Origin: Eubacterium sp. | GTDB lineage: Bacteria > Bacillota > Clostridia > Lachnospirales > Lachnospiraceae | NCBI GenBank assembly: GCA_017480495.1 | Contig: JAFVAQ010000020.1 | Coordinates: 1-38,020, forward strand | Reading direction: 5' to 3' | Length of the DNA: 38,020 bases | Shown here: positions 1 to 8,503 of the stretch, piece by piece | Layout of the letters: each line of letters begins with the position of its first letter | Position numbering within the stretch: the first letter of the stretch is position 1 | Made by a program: the position numbers and the translations under genes | Notes under the pieces: model-generated | Told to the model about the DNA's origin: nothing | Seen by the model: only the letters and a program-made list of their open reading frames with translations | Database searches by the model: none

Positions 1-132
1 TCCTTGTCATGTTAAAACGTTAGCTTTACCATTCCAAAATTTACTGTTCTTATTTGGATTCGTTCAATTCCGAATATTCATTATTTAAAAGAATTTTCGG
101 GGTTGTCATCATTATTCTGTTGTTAAAGTTCG

Positions 133-163
133 TTTTGTTTGCTCACTAGTTGAGCAAACAAAA
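133..163. promoter_or_regulatory. 13-bp perfect inverted repeat, operator-like
   Basis: Arms ttttgtttgctca (133-145) and tgagcaaacaaaa (151-163) are exact reverse complements around the 5-nt centre ctagt. It lies about 50-75 nt downstream of the start point expected from the leftward promoter at 215-243. The T-run is on the 5' side and the A-run on the 3' side when read on either strand, so it is not an ordinary intrinsic terminator. A dimeric-repressor operator or an RNA leader hairpin are the two plausible readings. Confidence 0.5.
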
Positions 164-214
164 ACTATCGCATTGCTAGTCTCGTAATTATGTCTCTCAT
201 GCGACAGCTTGTTT

Positions 215-243
215 ATAATACTACTTTGAAATATCAAAGTCAA
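215..243 (-). promoter_or_regulatory. Leftward sigma-A-type promoter
   Basis: On the minus strand, TTGACT (238-243) and TATTAT (215-220) are separated by exactly 17 bp. It would drive a gene starting left of the window. The spacer contains ctttga-aata-tcaaag (224-239), a 6-bp inverted repeat positioned where a repressor would block polymerase. Confidence 0.6.
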
Positions 244-309
244 TATCAAATTTGTCATTTTTTTTATAATTTTCTTCGATATTTTTGTGAAGTTTTTTTA
301 GGGGCCATT

Positions 310-2979
310 TTACTGTGTTACAAATGATATTCCGAAGGCCCCCGGTCCACAGCTTATAGCTACTACAGGACAGCTTTGCTGGAAGAATACTTTTTCGAAT
401 TTGAACCTCTTATCTATCTCAGCTTTTATCCAATCAAGCTCTTTTTTGCTAAGTCCTACATAATTGATAAATATAACAGTGCTTTCTATTTTATTTCCCT
501 TTAAGCATTTATCTATATAACGCCTCCACGCTCTCTCTTTGGCACCAAAGGTAAAACCAACTGTAGAGATTTTTCCCTCCTTCATAAAAGTAACTGGTCT
601 AAGCATAAGAGCTTTCATAAAACCAGCTCTTCCCTCACTGGCCTGCTTAGCACGCACCATATAATCCATGTTGTCTATCATAAAACTTGCTCTTATTCTT
701 CCATTTAGAGTATTTAGTCTTGTAATGATTTCATCGACCGGCATACCCGCCTCAGCCATACGACTTGCAAATATAGCCATCAGTCCCTGACCGCAGGATA
801 GGAATTTACTATCAAAAACAGTAACATTTTCAAAAGAGTTGGCAGCTTCTGTGGATATCATATAGGATGTACCTTCTATTTGCGCGGATACTGATATATG
901 AATAATGTTATTTGCATTTACGAGCTGCTCTGCAAAGAAGGTCTCGTAGTCTTCTACACTTGGAGGAACTGGAGAAGCTACATTTTCCTCATCCTCCATA
1001 TATTTGAGAAGACCGGCAGTATCAATCTCAGTTCCTTCTCGGAAGGTTCCTTCAATCGTTTTAACCTTATGATTAAGAACTGTGATATTGTACTTATCCA
1101 GTAATACCTGTGGAAGATCCGCAGTACTTTCTGTTGTGATAGCTATTCTTCTCTTCCTATGCCTATCACTTATCCATGTACTATCTGCTTCAACCTCGAT
1201 ACCCTCGCTGTCCATTATCTTAACGAGCGCTCTAGGAAGCTGTCTGAATACTTCGTTCTCGAGGTCATTTCCTGATACAGGCTTAACCAGATATCCATTA
1301 AAGCCAGTTAATGCATATAGAGCTCTATTTTCTTCTCCGGCATTTGCTGTAAGGATAACAATACTTGTTTCCTTATTCATACCACCAGACTGTTCTCTTA
1401 TGGCATGGAAACATTCTATACCATCCATCTCTGGCATCAAATGATCCATAAAGATAAGATTGTATTTTACATCAAGAGTCTTCTTCAGAGCTTCCGCTCC
1501 ACTCTTTACAGTATCTATCTGAATCTTTGTATCTCTCAGGAGCTTAGAAACAACCATAAGATTAGACTCATTATCATCTACAACCAAAATCTTTGCTTCC
1601 GGCGCTTCAAACTTCTGTTTATAATTTGTCCTATGAGCAAGCTTATGCTTCTTCTCATAGTTATACTCACCCAGCTCTTTGTCAGAAACCATCTTCTGCG
1701 GAATCTCAACTATAAAGGTAGAACCCTTTGTATATACGCTATTAACGGAAACCTTTCCGCCCATTAGGTCAACAAACTGTTTAACTATAGATAGTCCTAG
1801 TCCCGTACCTTCTATATGTTTATTACTGCTTTCATCAACACGCTTAAATGCGGTAAAGAGATATGGGATATCTTCCTTCTTGACACCCATGCCTGTATCT
1901 TCTACTGAATAGATCATTTTGCACATTCCATCCTCTGACTTCTCGCACTCTACGGATAGAACTACTGATCCTTCCTTAGTATATTTAATTGCATTATTAA
2001 GGAGATTGATTAGAACCTGCTTGATTCGAACCTCGTCACCCTTAAGCTCTTCAGGAATATCAGGCGCGACATTTATCCTAAAATCCAGATTCTTCTCCTG
2101 CGCACGTATCCATATCATTCCTACGATATCAGAAAGCATATTACTAGTATGATAATTCTCCAAAAGAATCTTCATATCGCCAGACTGGAACTTAGACATA
2201 TCAAGAATATCATTAATTGTATTCAGGAGCATTTTACCTGCTGCACGAATATTAACAGCATCCTCTGCTATCTCATCGCTGATATCCTCACGGAGAATCA
2301 TCTCGTTAAGTCCAATGATTGTGTTGATAGGTGTACGAATCTCGTGGCTCATACTCGAGAAGAATTTATTCTGAGATGCAACTAGTCCTTCTATCTCCTG
2401 CTTCTGCTTTTCTGTTATAGCATTCTGCGCCTCAAAGAAATCTATCTGAGTTCTCATAATAATAGCTATAGCACCACTAACAAGGATCAAGGTTACAAAA
2501 GCTATAAGGTATGGTTGAAGACCTTTGAAGGACAGAATTACATTTGGATAATAATAGGAAACAAGATAGCAAATAATGGCTACCATTTCTTGAAAAAGAA
2601 CAAATATCCACTTAAGATTTTTGTTATTCATCATGTTATATATAAAAAGTATGTTAAACAAAAACCAAAGCGGAGCATCTCCTAGGATTCCACCTGCTGT
2701 GAAAAACATTATAGGGAAAAATGAAAACAGTAGAAAGAACGACAATATGTTAGCTCCGACATCGACTTTATCTAGCTTGAAGGATATAAAACCTACTAAG
2801 GCAATAAAAACAAAACTAGCTAGGAAGAGCCAGGTATTAAGTACCATTCCGCATATTATAAATCGTGAAATAAGCGAGCCAAGAAGGATTCCATCCGTAA
2901 CAAGCATGTTGAATGCGAATCCTCTTTTTCTCATAGTTATTTCTTCATTTAAAAGATAGCCTTTCAGCTTTTCAAACAT
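310..2979 (-). CDS. Hybrid sensor histidine kinase fused to a DegV domain
   Basis: An 889-residue protein. Residues about 20-178 hold five or six membrane segments, followed by a short coiled linker. The HisKA phosphoacceptor is in FFSSMSHEIRTPIN (His212). The ATPase part shows the N box LLNNAIKY (about 326-333), DTGMG and GTGLGLSIVK (391-400). A receiver domain (about 462-585) has the acidic pair VVDDN, the phosphoacceptor Asp512 in IFMDHLMPEMDG, and Lys566 in YLVKPV. From about 610 to the end lies a complete DegV-like domain: ITTESTADLP, ISVSAQIEGTSY, VFDSKFLSCGQG and CGPGAFGISF near the C-terminus. DegV/FakB proteins bind fatty acids for FakA kinase and are normally free-standing at about 280 residues. 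What the domain does on a kinase is unknown; lipid sensing or lipid-gated output is inferred. It is the last gene of a three-gene signalling operon, 5 bp after the preceding kinase. The start is at 2979 behind gaggag. Confidence 0.92.
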   Translation of the reverse strand: MFEKLKGYLLNEEITMRKRGFAFNMLVTDGILLGSLISRFIICGMVLNTWLFLASFVFIALVGFISFKLDKVDVGANILSFFLLFSFFPIMFFTAGGILGDAPLWFLFNILFIYNMMNNKNLKWIFVLFQEMVAIICYLVSYYYPNVILSFKGLQPYLIAFVTLILVSGAIAIIMRTQIDFFEAQNAITEKQKQEIEGLVASQNKFFSSMSHEIRTPINTIIGLNEMILREDISDEIAEDAVNIRAAGKMLLNTINDILDMSKFQSGDMKILLENYHTSNMLSDIVGMIWIRAQEKNLDFRINVAPDIPEELKGDEVRIKQVLINLLNNAIKYTKEGSVVLSVECEKSEDGMCKMIYSVEDTGMGVKKEDIPYLFTAFKRVDESSNKHIEGTGLGLSIVKQFVDLMGGKVSVNSVYTKGSTFIVEIPQKMVSDKELGEYNYEKKHKLAHRTNYKQKFEAPEAKILVVDDNESNLMVVSKLLRDTKIQIDTVKSGAEALKKTLDVKYNLIFMDHLMPEMDGIECFHAIREQSGGMNKETSIVILTANAGEENRALYALTGFNGYLVKPVSGNDLENEVFRQLPRALVKIMDSEGIEVEADSTWISDRHRKRRIAITTESTADLPQVLLDKYNITVLNHKVKTIEGTFREGTEIDTAGLLKYMEDEENVASPVPPSVEDYETFFAEQLVNANNIIHISVSAQIEGTSYMISTEAANSFENVTVFDSKFLSCGQGLMAIFASRMAEAGMPVDEIITRLNTLNGRIRASFMIDNMDYMVRAKQASEGRAGFMKALMLRPVTFMKEGKISTVGFTFGAKERAWRRYIDKCLKGNKIESTVIFINYVGLSKKELDWIKAEIDKRFKFEKVFFQQSCPVVAISCGPGAFGISFVTQ

Positions 2980-2984
2980 ATATC

Positions 2985-5669
2985 CTACTCCTCTGTCTTT
3001 GGCTCAAATTCTAAAACCTCATCATCATCTGCCGGACCAAATTCCATCACTTCATCTTCACTAGATGCAGCAAACTCAAACACCTCATCATTATCAGAGG
3101 CTTCAAATTCCATTACTTCATCACTTTCCGGATCTGAATCAGGAAGCTCGACTTCGTCAGCTTTATTCTTACCATATGCCTCAAGTATTCCGTCTGTTAT
3201 CTTCTTATAATCATCAATAACTCTTGAATGGTTTTCATCTATATAATTCATATCAAAATCATGAGCCGCATGTTCGAGTTTCATAGCATCATCAGAAAGC
3301 TCTCCCGCTCCAATCATCTTGGAAGTGCTCTTTGCAGCATGAATAATTATCTCGTAATTCTTCATATCCTTATCATTGTAGAAGGCTCTTAGCTTCTTAC
3401 GTTTATCACTGGCCTCCTCAGCAAATTGAAGAATTAGTTCATCATAGAGATCTGTATCTCCACCGCAATACATAAGACCTGTTTCTATATCTATTCCAAG
3501 TCTAGCAAGTTTATCCTTGATACTATCTGAGGATTCTTCTATCTCAGCAGAAGCATCTGCACTATCAGTTTCACTCTTTTCAGTAGATTCATTTATAGTA
3601 TCCAGCTTCTCTTCAGATTCAAAAGAAATAAGATCAGCTGGAAGAACTCTCTTCATTGTTCTCTCAAGTTCTTCTATTTCAATTGGTTTACTTACAAAGC
3701 CATCAAAGCCTTCAGAAATAAACATCTGCTTAGCCGAACTCATAGCATTTGCAGTAAGCGCAACAATCGGAATTTCACGATTAAGTCCTTTTACGTCAGT
3801 TCGAATCTTCTTCATGGCTTCAACGCCATCCATGCCTGCCATCATGTGATCCATAAATATAATGTCATATTCATGATCTCGACACATTTCTAGAGACTCC
3901 GCTCCAGAGGTAGCTGTGCTAACCTCCATTCCATATTGTTTTAAGATTCCCTTTGCAACCACCAGATTCATAGGTTCATCATCCACAACAAGCGCATGAA
4001 CACCTTTTAGTCGAATAGTTGAATGGTCGGAAACATTTTCCACTAGACTGCTATTTAGAGCCGCCACAAATGGAAATACACAGAACGGCTTCTTTATCAC
4101 TCTAATCTTAGTTCCACCAGGAATTTCAATATCAGAATCTGATAGTATCATCACGACAACATTTTTCGCGAACTCATTTATTGTACCCTGATCTTTTTTG
4201 TATTCTTCCTCTCCCACAAGGAGGTGTGTTAACTCAATAGTTTTAGTTATCTTCTTCAGATTCTCGATATTTTCAACTCTATGAACCTCTAAACCAAGGC
4301 CACCACTCATAGTAACAGACTGATGTATGAAGAATTCTCTAACCATAGGGTTCTTGAAACCATATGTGCTGAGATAAGATCCAACTCTAACATTTTTTGC
4401 TTCATTTATAGAAGCGCAAGGTTCATATTCAACCACCTTCTGTGGAAGGCTGACTCTAACTGTTGTACCCTCATCCTTCTTACTAGTGATAGTCATAAAA
4501 CCACCTAGAAGAGATACAAAACCTGATACAATAGGTAACCCGAGTCCAAGACCACTTCCAGTACGTGTCCTACTAGAATCTGTCTGATAGAATCTCTCAT
4601 ATACCTTCTCCAGTTCTTCTTCCGTCATACCGATACCAGTATCAGAAACCTCGATACAGAGATTGACTCCGTAATCTTGCCTCTCTGAATGAAGCTTTAG
4701 ATACACGCCGCCCTCGGTTGTGTACTTGATTCCATTTGATACAAGAGCCTTGATTATCTTCTTGAGCTTCGTAACATCAGTATTCATTACTGCAGGTATA
4801 GTAGGATCTATATCTATTACAAGCTCTACTCCCTCCTTCTTCATATCGCGTATATCATTCATCAAATCATTCATCGCGGAGGATAGCATATAGTCCTCTA
4901 GATTGCTAACTATATTACCTCTATCTATTTCAGAGAAATCCAGAATATCTCCTATCTGTTCTGAGACTCTTCTTCCCGCCTGTCGAACAGCTTCTAGATT
5001 CTTTTTATTATCTTCATCTTTTTCTTTATCTATGCAAATGCCAGTAAGACCGATAATGGCATTTACAGGAGTTCTAATTTCATGAGATACATTTGCCAGG
5101 AAATCATTTAGGCGATTTGTGGACTCTGTCAGCTGATCAATCTCAACCTGAGAAGCAGCTTCGACCTCGTCCCATTTATTGATGATAGTTTTCAGGAAAT
5201 ATGCAAGCATAGTGATTACAGAATAATGCATAATTATTCTGCACATTAAAAGGATGTCGAACTTACCTCCATCCATAGCATATTTTGCAAGATCGTATGT
5301 CATAGATATGTAGTAGGTTATCTGACACAGAGTAATCAGAGGCTTAATCTCTGTCATGATGAAGAGCATCATGATTGCGGCCATAACAATAGCAAGATCA
5401 TAGGTACTTGTCATATGCACACCATAGATGAAATAATTTATCATCATGATGAATGCAATCACCCATAATCTCTGATTACTGGTAAATATTGATTTAATAT
5501 GTATACCCCAGCATATACCAACAAATGCACCTATCACAAAAAGTACCCATTTATCCCATCCAAGGAGAAATGTGATAACCACATGCATTATTGCGAAAAT
5601 GGTATAGCCCAAAAGCAGAACTAGATTACCAGTTCTGAACATATCATTTTTTTCTCTATTTGCCCCCAT
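2985..5669 (-). CDS. Hybrid sensor histidine kinase with receiver and HPt domains
   Basis: An 894-residue membrane kinase. About six membrane segments fill residues 13-165, with little extracytoplasmic sequence. The HisKA motif FLANVSHEIRTPVN carries His196; the ATPase motifs are SNGIKY, DTGIGM and GSGLGLGLPI (371-380). Residues about 425-545 resemble a degenerate receiver without a clear phosphoacceptor. The true receiver (about 556-675) has VVDDEP, Asp607 in IFMDHMMAGMDG and Lys661. An HPt domain follows with His777 in IIHAAKSTSKMIGA. The last 45 residues are very acidic and contain four near-copies of DEV(M/F/L)EF. This makes a complete His-Asp-His relay in one chain that could pass phosphate to a receiver of the neighbouring REC-GGDEF-REC protein. 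The gene is 15 bp downstream of that gene and is preceded by a GGGGGAC ribosome binding site. Confidence 0.92.
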   Translation of the reverse strand: MGANREKNDMFRTGNLVLLLGYTIFAIMHVVITFLLGWDKWVLFVIGAFVGICWGIHIKSIFTSNQRLWVIAFIMMINYFIYGVHMTSTYDLAIVMAAIMMLFIMTEIKPLITLCQITYYISMTYDLAKYAMDGGKFDILLMCRIIMHYSVITMLAYFLKTIINKWDEVEAASQVEIDQLTESTNRLNDFLANVSHEIRTPVNAIIGLTGICIDKEKDEDNKKNLEAVRQAGRRVSEQIGDILDFSEIDRGNIVSNLEDYMLSSAMNDLMNDIRDMKKEGVELVIDIDPTIPAVMNTDVTKLKKIIKALVSNGIKYTTEGGVYLKLHSERQDYGVNLCIEVSDTGIGMTEEELEKVYERFYQTDSSRTRTGSGLGLGLPIVSGFVSLLGGFMTITSKKDEGTTVRVSLPQKVVEYEPCASINEAKNVRVGSYLSTYGFKNPMVREFFIHQSVTMSGGLGLEVHRVENIENLKKITKTIELTHLLVGEEEYKKDQGTINEFAKNVVVMILSDSDIEIPGGTKIRVIKKPFCVFPFVAALNSSLVENVSDHSTIRLKGVHALVVDDEPMNLVVAKGILKQYGMEVSTATSGAESLEMCRDHEYDIIFMDHMMAGMDGVEAMKKIRTDVKGLNREIPIVALTANAMSSAKQMFISEGFDGFVSKPIEIEELERTMKRVLPADLISFESEEKLDTINESTEKSETDSADASAEIEESSDSIKDKLARLGIDIETGLMYCGGDTDLYDELILQFAEEASDKRKKLRAFYNDKDMKNYEIIIHAAKSTSKMIGAGELSDDAMKLEHAAHDFDMNYIDENHSRVIDDYKKITDGILEAYGKNKADEVELPDSDPESDEVMEFEASDNDEVFEFAASSEDEVMEFGPADDDEVLEFEPKTEE

Positions 5670-5684
5670 TAAGTCCCCCGTTAT

Positions 5685-7463
5685 TTATGTTCTGTCATTT
5701 TTGACTGGCTTATGATATTTCTTCCTAAGTGTCACGAGCTCAAGTATACGATTCACTCTGGCCTTCAGAAGCTCTGGTGCAAAAGGCTTCCATATGAAGT
5801 CCAACGCCCCCTTTTCCATACCTTCTGTTTCAAGACCATCATTTTCTACTCCTGTAAGTAGGATGACAGGAATGGAAGCAAGATCACTACCCATTTCTTT
5901 CATCTTATCCATTACTTCCAGCCCACTCATACCTTCCATCTTAATATCCAGAAGTAGGAGATCCGGAAGCTTTTCAGCCACGCTTATTTCCTTTAGGAAT
6001 TCCTCACCTGAGCTATATGTATGAACAGTAAGTCCTTTATGAATGAGAACTCCACTAGCTACATCGAGATTTACATCATCATCATCGACAATAACTATTT
6101 CCGCCTCATTATCTTCGATTCCATTTCCCGGATTATTTCTGACATATTCTGAATCATAATCAATATCAAGTCTTGGATTATCACTTTCATCCCAAGTCTT
6201 TATTATCCCCTCTGCAACGACCGGTACAAACTTCTCTCTAATATCAGTAAGAAGAACAAAATACTGATTATATCTGCTTCGTGTCAGCATATCGGATTTT
6301 CTTAGCGACTCTCTTATATGATTTCCGAACTCATCACAGGCATCCTGATAATCCTCATACGACATATCATCTGGCTTGCCGAGAGTGAACAGGACCTTAC
6401 TACAATTTATGTTGTTACGAATAAAATATCTCGTAGCAAATCTAAACACATGGGAAAATGCCTCCATGTCGAGCTGAAGAGCTACATTTGTGATATTTCT
6501 TTCTCCAAGTATATCGGATATACTTTTAATATCCATTATTGTATCTGTTTCTTCATCTTTAAGAAGATCTGAGGAATATAAAGAATATCCGTGCTTACCA
6601 TTCTTCTTAACTATGTATAGACATTTATCCGCAAGCTTCAGAAGTGATGTATAATCATTTCCGTGTTTCGGAACTTCAATCGCTCCGATTGACGTTCCAA
6701 GAGGAATATTCATATCCTCTCCCATCAGTTCCTTCGCAGTACTTACAAGCTTCTCATTCAGTTGCTTTGTGATATCAGCAACTTCTGACTCTTCCTGAAC
6801 CCCTAAGCAAAATGCAGCAAATTCATCTCCGCCTAGTCTTCCCACCTTGCTTCCTTGAGGAACTGCTTCTTTTATAAGATTCGCAAAAGCTATAAGCACC
6901 TTGTCTCCCATCTCATGGCCGTATAGGTCATTTACCAGCTTGAAGGAATCCAGGTCGATCATCATTAGGCAACCTGTACTCTTGGTACACATTTTTGAAA
7001 ATTCAACACTTGTCGCACCCTTGTTCAGAAGTCCTGTCAGTTTATCTGTAGTAGCTTCACTTTTCAGACTCTGCATCTCCGTCTGCATTGAGATAACATT
7101 GTCAATACGACGAAGCAATACTTCCGGATTAAATGGCTTACGGATATAGTCAGAAACTCCCATCTCGAAGCCCTTAGTCTCACTTCCTGTATTCTCGTCT
7201 GCTGTCAGGAATATAACAGGAGTCTCTGGATGGTCATGCTCCTTCTCATAATCTCTCAGTCGTCTTAATGTTTCAAATCCATCCATTTCTGGCATCTTGA
7301 TATCCAGAAGAATAAGATCCGGTGCACCTTTTTCTGATATATAATCAAGAAGAGCCCTGCCCGATTTAAGCGCAGTGACTCTCATATTATTCTTACTCAG
7401 TATATTCCCCGCCATCTTAAGATTAGATGTATCATCATCTACAACCATTATCCATTTTGCCAT
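5685..7463 (-). CDS. REC-GGDEF-degenerate GGDEF-REC response regulator (putative diguanylate cyclase)
   Basis: A 592-residue soluble protein. Receiver 1 (residues 1-125) has MVVDDD, phosphoacceptor Asp54 in LILLDIKMPEMDG and Lys109. The GGDEF domain (about 135-298) keeps DKLTGLLN, the metal-binding region MMIDLDSFKLVND and an intact GGDEF at 211-215, so c-di-GMP synthesis is expected; no RxxD inhibitory site is seen just upstream. Residues about 320-425 look like a second GGDEF fold in which the signature is replaced by SRYNQYF, after LRKSDML. Receiver 2 (about 455-580) has VIVDDDD, Asp506 in LLLLDIKMEGMSG and Lys559. First gene of the signalling operon. The start is supported by GGAGGGG nine bases upstream. 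The two downstream hybrid kinases are the obvious phosphodonors, but that pairing is inferred from position only. Confidence 0.92.
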   Translation of the reverse strand: MAKWIMVVDDDTSNLKMAGNILSKNNMRVTALKSGRALLDYISEKGAPDLILLDIKMPEMDGFETLRRLRDYEKEHDHPETPVIFLTADENTGSETKGFEMGVSDYIRKPFNPEVLLRRIDNVISMQTEMQSLKSEATTDKLTGLLNKGATSVEFSKMCTKSTGCLMMIDLDSFKLVNDLYGHEMGDKVLIAFANLIKEAVPQGSKVGRLGGDEFAAFCLGVQEESEVADITKQLNEKLVSTAKELMGEDMNIPLGTSIGAIEVPKHGNDYTSLLKLADKCLYIVKKNGKHGYSLYSSDLLKDEETDTIMDIKSISDILGERNITNVALQLDMEAFSHVFRFATRYFIRNNINCSKVLFTLGKPDDMSYEDYQDACDEFGNHIRESLRKSDMLTRSRYNQYFVLLTDIREKFVPVVAEGIIKTWDESDNPRLDIDYDSEYVRNNPGNGIEDNEAEIVIVDDDDVNLDVASGVLIHKGLTVHTYSSGEEFLKEISVAEKLPDLLLLDIKMEGMSGLEVMDKMKEMGSDLASIPVILLTGVENDGLETEGMEKGALDFIWKPFAPELLKARVNRILELVTLRKKYHKPVKNDRT

Positions 7464-7513
7464 ATAAAACCCCTCCGTGGCTTATTATCCCCGCATAAAT
7501 AACATGTATCAAA

Positions 7514-7519
7514 ATTATA
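7514..7519 (-). promoter_or_regulatory. Promoter -10 of the three-gene signalling operon
   Basis: On the minus strand there is a consensus TATAAT preceded by TGG, giving the extended -10 form TGnTATAAT, 50 bases upstream of the start codon at 7463. No good -35 hexamer is found at 17 bp (TTGTTT occurs at 15 bp), which is typical of extended -10 promoters. Confidence 0.6.
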
Positions 7520-7571
7520 CCATATATTTGACAAAAACAACAGAGTATCAAAATAAAACGCAAACTAAAAA

Positions 7572-7602
7572 TGAGCCATAGTGTCACACACACTACGGCT
7601 CA
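7572..7602 (-). terminator. Intrinsic terminator of the zinc-ribbon gene
   Basis: Arms tgagccatagtgt (7572-7584) and acactacggctca (7590-7602) form a 13-bp stem with one G-U pair and a 5-nt loop. Read on the minus strand the stem is followed by a run of five T residues. It lies 20 bases after the stop codon of the gene ending at 7623 and separates that gene from the signalling operon. Confidence 0.85.
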
Positions 7603-7622
7603 CTTAAAAGTCTATTTTAGTA

Positions 7623-8429
7623 TTAATCCAAACCTTGTAATATAGCAGCACCTGTTGCTACAGAAATAAGGAGTATAATTAACCATATAACAAATACTAT
7701 AAGCATCATTAACAGCTGTGCTCTACAGTAATTTTTAAGATTTCTAGTAGAACTTCCTCCGAAGCCCCATACAAACAGTAGAATGAGTCCTACAATAGGA
7801 ATACCGAACAGAAAACTATATCCAATATATCCCCAAGGAGTTATAAGCTTTTCCTGATTGTCGGGAGCCACCTGATTAATAACTGTAACTCCACCCTGTG
7901 GCTGAGCATAATTATTCATCTGATCATATGCTGGCTGTTGCTGTGTATATACCTGTTGAGGCGCTGGTGCCACCTGCTGTACTGGCGCTGGTGCTGGTGC
8001 AACTGGAGCAACTGGTGTCTCTGGGACTGCTGGCTGTACTGGTTCTGGCGCTGGTGCTTCCTGCTGTGCTGTATCGCCAACTGGAGCAACACTTGAATCT
8101 GATAAAATTGATGAACCTGTAACAGGAGCTGGTGTAACAACCATTCCTTCTGGTACCTGTGGCTGATGCTGTCTAACCTCTGGCTCTGCTGGTGCAGCCT
8201 CTGGCTGAACATCAGAGAAGCCTTCTGACTTTGGTGTATCCTCCATAGTAAGTGGACCTGACATATCAGCAGTAAGTACTGTTGTATCACTCTCAGCATC
8301 ATCTGGTGCTTCAGCAATAGGAATATCCATCATTGGTGTACTACTCTTGAATGCTCTGAGATCTGCTCCACAGTTAGGACAAAAATCAGCTCCGTCAGGC
8401 ACATTAGTGCCACATTTATTACAAAACAT
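7623..8429 (-). CDS. Zinc-ribbon membrane protein with a Pro/Gln/Ala-rich linker
   Basis: A 268-residue protein of unknown function. The N-terminus MFCNKCGTNVPDGADFCPNC is a zinc-ribbon with Cys3, Cys6, Cys17 and Cys20. Residues about 30-190 are low-complexity and rich in Pro, Ala, Gln and Val, and probably disordered. Two hydrophobic segments follow (about 203-224 and 239-262), with a basic stretch STRNLKNYCR between them. Lachnospiraceae genomes often encode zinc-ribbon plus membrane proteins of this type, but no biochemical role is known to me. It sits downstream of prfA, yet has its own consensus promoter (8465-8493) and a strong terminator (7572-7602), so it is probably a single-gene unit. 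Start at ATG 8429 behind GGGAGG. Confidence 0.85.
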   Translation of the reverse strand: MFCNKCGTNVPDGADFCPNCGADLRAFKSSTPMMDIPIAEAPDDAESDTTVLTADMSGPLTMEDTPKSEGFSDVQPEAAPAEPEVRQHQPQVPEGMVVTPAPVTGSSILSDSSVAPVGDTAQQEAPAPEPVQPAVPETPVAPVAPAPAPVQQVAPAPQQVYTQQQPAYDQMNNYAQPQGGVTVINQVAPDNQEKLITPWGYIGYSFLFGIPIVGLILLFVWGFGGSSTRNLKNYCRAQLLMMLIVFVIWLIILLISVATGAAILQGLD

Positions 8430-8464
8430 AATAAACCTCCCACGACATAAAAATAATATATTTC

Positions 8465-8493
8465 ATTATAAGTCTTATCTAAAAATATTACAA
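8465..8493 (-). promoter_or_regulatory. Promoter of the zinc-ribbon gene
   Basis: On the minus strand, TTGTAA (8488-8493) and a consensus TATAAT (8465-8470) are spaced by 17 bp. It lies between the prfA stop and the zinc-ribbon gene start, about 35 bases upstream of the latter. Confidence 0.7.
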
Positions 8494-8503
8494 GGCTTTA
8501 GTA

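Larger units (their letters stand above)
1..309. other. Intergenic region with leftward promoter and palindromes
   Basis: No gene is supported in these 309 bases. The stretch holds a leftward promoter (215-243), a palindrome in its spacer (224-239) and a 13-bp perfect inverted repeat (133-163), listed separately. A minus-strand ATG lies at 8-10, but no convincing ribosome binding site precedes it, so the start of the next gene to the left cannot be fixed. No strong terminator is visible for the kinase-DegV gene that ends at 310; only T-rich sequence around 258-300 is seen. Confidence 0.6.

Noticed and set aside
133-163. Inverted repeat considered as a transcription terminator
   Set aside because: No T-run follows the stem on either strand; Ts are on the 5' side and As on the 3' side.
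898-2959. Plus-strand open frames opposite the kinase-DegV gene
   Set aside because: They have no ribosome binding sites or recognisable motifs and lie antisense to a gene with clear domains; the same applies to the other plus-strand frames across the window.
7916-8317. 133-residue Gln/His-rich minus-strand frame
   Set aside because: It is an alternative frame of the repetitive Pro/Gln linker of the zinc-ribbon gene.
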